Shown here: in pieces, positions 5,672-7,655 of the stretch
Layout of the letters: each line of letters begins with the position of its first letter
How positions within the stretch are numbered: the stretch's first letter is position 1
Assembly (NCBI GenBank): GCA_028708195.1
Contig: JAQVZK010000108.1
Span: forward strand, 1-7,655
Source of the DNA: Desulfovibrio sp.
GTDB lineage: Bacteria; Desulfobacterota; Desulfovibrionia; Desulfovibrionales; Desulfovibrionaceae
Direction of reading: 5' to 3'
DNA length: 7,655 nt
Notes under the pieces: model-generated
Told to the model about the DNA's origin: nothing
The model's database searches: none
The model's input: the letters and a program-made list of their open reading frames with translations, nothing else
Translations under genes and position numbers: made by a program

Positions 5672-6811
5672 ATGAAGTGCGCCAGTTTTGACAAGATCAC
5701 CACCGCCTTTGAAAAAAACGTGCTCAACCTTACAGAAGCCAAGCAGAACGGCAAAAAGGTCGTCGGGCAGTTCTGCCTCTACTCGCCGACTGAAATTGCG
5801 CTGGCGGCCGGGGCCATTCCGGTTTCACTCTGCGGCACAAAGAATGACTCCATACCGGCAGCCGAAGAAATCCTGCCCCGCTCCCTCTGCCCGCTCATCA
5901 AGAGCAGCTTCGGCTTTGCGCTTAAAGACAGCTGTCCTTACCTGGCCGCAGCCGACATTGTGGTGGCCGACACCACCTGCGACGGCAAGAAAAAAATGTA
6001 CGAACTGCTGGCGGCTTATAAACCCATAGCCCTTTTGCAGTTGCCGCAAATTCAGGACGACGACGCCCTGGGGTACTGGCGCAAACAGTTTGGAGGGCTG
6101 GTGCGCCGCCTTGAACAGGAATTCGACGTAAGCATTACCGATGAAAAACTGCGTGAAGCCATCGCGCTTATGAACCGCGAACGGTTGGCGCTCAAGGCCG
6201 TTATGGATCTGGCCCAGCGCAAGCCCTCGCCCATCACGGGTGTGGAGCTGGTGGAAATCGCGTTCAAGACGTCCTTTTTTCCTGACAAGGAAGTGGGCAT
6301 TGCCATGCTTGAAGAACTGGCCGAAGAAATGGGCCGCCTTGCCGACGAAGGAAAGGCGACAACCAGCCCCGAGGCCCCGCGCATTCTGCTGACAGGCGTT
6401 CCTGTGGGCATGGGTTCGCACAAGGTGGTGCGCCTTATTGAAGAGTGCGGCGCAAGCGTGGTCTGTCTTGACAACTGCTCGGCCTATAAAAAAACCCGCG
6501 TCATGATGGAGGAAGACGGCGACCCGCTGACCGTCATGGCCCGCCGCTACCTCGAGGTGCCCTGCTCCGTCATGTCGCCCAACCCCAACCGCTACAGCGC
6601 CCTGCGCCAGATGACGGCAGATTTTTCGGCAGATGCCGTGGTGGATCTGACCTGGCAGGGCTGCCAGACCTATGCCGTGGAAGCCTGGACCCTGAAAAAA
6701 TTTGTGCAGAATGATCTGGGCCTGCCCTACCTTCAGGTAGAAACAGACTACTCTGAAACCGATACCGAGCAGCTCAAGGTGCGCATCGAAGCCTTTTTGG
6801 AAATGCTGTAA
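5672..6811 (+). CDS. Double-cubane cluster protein-like reductase (YjiM/HgdB family)
   Basis: This 379-residue cytoplasmic iron-sulfur protein belongs to the 2-hydroxyacyl-CoA dehydratase D-component family. Its sequence follows the single-subunit YjiM/DCCP branch closely: SLCPLIKSSFGF (71-82), DTTCDGKKKMYELL (100-113) and QVETDYSETDTEQL (355-368). The cysteines conserved in that branch are all present: 35, 54, 73, 88, 103, 269, 298 and 331. Six of them, probably three per half (35, 73, 103 and 269, 298, 331), would be expected to hold the double cluster; that choice is inference. Characterised DCCPs carry an [8Fe-9S] double cubane and, with the ATP-driven activator encoded just upstream, reduce small molecules such as acetylene, azide and hydrazine in vitro; the natural substrate is unknown. 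Absence of a second HgdA-like subunit gene argues against a classical dehydratase. The terminator at 6856 ends the operon. Confidence 0.9.
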   Translation: MKCASFDKITTAFEKNVLNLTEAKQNGKKVVGQFCLYSPTEIALAAGAIPVSLCGTKNDSIPAAEEILPRSLCPLIKSSFGFALKDSCPYLAAADIVVADTTCDGKKKMYELLAAYKPIALLQLPQIQDDDALGYWRKQFGGLVRRLEQEFDVSITDEKLREAIALMNRERLALKAVMDLAQRKPSPITGVELVEIAFKTSFFPDKEVGIAMLEELAEEMGRLADEGKATTSPEAPRILLTGVPVGMGSHKVVRLIEECGASVVCLDNCSAYKKTRVMMEEDGDPLTVMARRYLEVPCSVMSPNPNRYSALRQMTADFSADAVVDLTWQGCQTYAVEAWTLKKFVQNDLGLPYLQVETDYSETDTEQLKVRIEAFLEML

Positions 6812-6855
6812 GATTACACGCAAAAGAGCGCATTGCCCGCAATGTACAACACGTA

Positions 6856-6885
6856 AAAAGCTCCCCATCAGAATGGGGAGCTTTT
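6856..6885. terminator. Bidirectional intrinsic terminator between convergent genes
   Basis: A perfect 12-base inverted repeat, AAAAGCTCCCCA (6856-6867) and TGGGGAGCTTTT (6874-6885), closes a 6-base loop. The A-tract on one side and T-tract on the other make it work on both strands: for the DCCP operon reading right (45 bases after its stop) and for the DUF4956 gene reading left. Confidence 0.85.
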
Positions 6886-6890
6886 GTCAT

Positions 6891-6915
6891 TTTTGAAATG
6901 TAAAACATTTCAAAA
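6891..6915. repeat. AT-rich perfect inverted repeat beside the terminator
   Basis: TTTTGAAATG (6891-6900) and CATTTCAAAA (6906-6915) pair perfectly around a 5-base loop. No run of T follows on either strand, so it is not a standard terminator. It could be a backup 3'-end structure for the minus-strand transcript or a protein-binding site. Confidence 0.5.
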
Positions 6916-6973
6916 TTAATCTGCTCTAACTACCGGGTTTGCGCGGCAAAAAACTCGGGGGCCAATAAACGGC

Positions 6974-7633
6974 CTACGAATATGTTCCATTGTATTCCAC
7001 AAGGGTGGCGCTGTCGATGGCGTCCGAATCCGTAAAGGCATCCATAAACTGTATCTGCCCGCGCTTTACCTTGACCTCCAGGGTCAGTTCCGTGACGCCG
7101 CGTGCAATGCTCTTATTTTTCAGTGTGTATTTCAACTGGCGCAGTAAAACTGCAACGGATTCCTCAACCGGGGTGGCATACCGCAGGATCAGCAAAAAGG
7201 TTCGCGCATCGCGGTGAACAAAGGTCATGATGATGTATATGAGGCCAATGACTGTTGTGCCAAAAATAGCCACCATGTACAGTTTTGCGCCGGCGGTAAG
7301 GCCCGCAGCGATGCTCCAGTACAAAAAGCCCACGTCAAGCGGGTCTTTGATGGGCGCACGAAAACGTACAATGGACAGCGCCCCCACCATACCGAGGGAC
7401 AAAACAAAGTTTGTGCCAATGGTGATGATGATAAATGCTGTAATGCCGCTGACAAGCAGAATAAGAACACCAAAGTTTTCGCTATAGACAACGCCCCGGT
7501 AAAAGAACCGATATAGCAGATAAATTGCAAAGCCGCAGCCCAGTGCAACAGCCATTGTCACCATAAGAGAAAACATGGTCAATGTTTCTTGCTGTGAAAG
7601 CATGAGCAGTACATTACGAAGATCTTCAGTCAT
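6974..7633 (-). CDS. DUF4956-family integral membrane protein
   Basis: This 219-residue inner-membrane protein of unknown function has about four hydrophobic segments, near residues 22-42, 54-75, 76-90 and 104-138. They are followed by a soluble C-terminal domain (about 145-219). The hallmark is the conserved stretch LGMVGALSIVRFRAPIKDP (80-98) leading into VGFLYWSIAAGLTAGA, which identifies DUF4956. Relatives are often found beside VTC-type polyphosphate polymerase and CotH-like genes; that is family knowledge, not visible here. The start at 7633 is the first ATG after an in-frame stop; it has only a weak GGTG box and appears to overlap the stop of an upstream gene in ATGA. It faces the DCCP operon and shares its terminator, so it is probably unrelated to that system. 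Confidence 0.85.
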   Translation of the reverse strand: MTEDLRNVLLMLSQQETLTMFSLMVTMAVALGCGFAIYLLYRFFYRGVVYSENFGVLILLVSGITAFIIITIGTNFVLSLGMVGALSIVRFRAPIKDPLDVGFLYWSIAAGLTAGAKLYMVAIFGTTVIGLIYIIMTFVHRDARTFLLILRYATPVEESVAVLLRQLKYTLKNKSIARGVTELTLEVKVKRGQIQFMDAFTDSDAIDSATLVEYNGTYS

Positions 7634-7655
7634 ACATCACCGATACTGATTTCAT
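7630..7655 (-). CDS. Possible 3' end of the gene upstream of DUF4956 (cut by window edge)
   Basis: On the minus strand one frame reads E-I-S-I-G-D-V and then TGA at 7632-7630. This stop overlaps the DUF4956 start codon as ATGA, the same coupling seen elsewhere in this window. Only seven codons are visible, so identity cannot be given. A VTC-domain gene would fit the usual neighbourhood of this family. Confidence 0.3.

Noticed and set aside
5825..6868. Long open frame (347 codons) on the minus strand
   Set aside because: It lies antisense across the DCCP gene, encodes a His/Gly-rich sequence with no recognisable domain, and crosses the terminator. It is a codon-bias shadow.

Overview
The window reads as GC-rich chromosomal DNA from an anaerobic, sulfate-reducer-like bacterium, most likely in the Desulfovibrio group. 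This rests on the oxygen-sensitive iron-sulfur enzymes, the style of the PadR regulator and the overall protein flavour; no marker gene fixes the taxonomy. No rRNA, tRNA, CRISPR array, insertion sequence or phage gene was found.

Left part, minus strand (3254 down to 1): a biotin-synthase-like radical SAM enzyme, then the permease and ATPase of a NitT/TauT-type (SsuABC/TauABC/NrtABC-like) ABC importer, then the secreted substrate-binding protein, which runs off the left edge. The first three genes are joined by two 4-base ATGA overlaps. The binding-protein gene follows after a 155-base gap rich in hairpins.

Middle: a 298-base divergent intergenic region separates this operon from a plus-strand PadR-family regulator with cysteine clusters at both ends (3553-4236). 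Next comes a 600-base stretch with no large gene. It has a good sigma70-like promoter at the end of the regulator, a possible 40-codon ORF, a series of hairpins, an intrinsic terminator (4621-4644) and several small repeats.

Right part, plus strand (4837-6811): an ATP-dependent activator of the BadF/BadG/HgdC class followed by a single-subunit HgdB-like protein that matches the double-cubane-cluster (YjiM/DCCP) type. Together they form an ATP-driven low-potential electron-transfer pair. A bidirectional terminator (6856-6885) closes this operon and also closes the opposing minus-strand gene, a DUF4956 membrane protein (6974-7633) that belongs to a separate locus.

Working hypothesis (inference): importer, radical SAM enzyme, cysteine-rich PadR regulator and DCCP pair form one uncharacterised regulated module. 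It would take up a small compound and process it reductively. The substrate cannot be read from the sequence.
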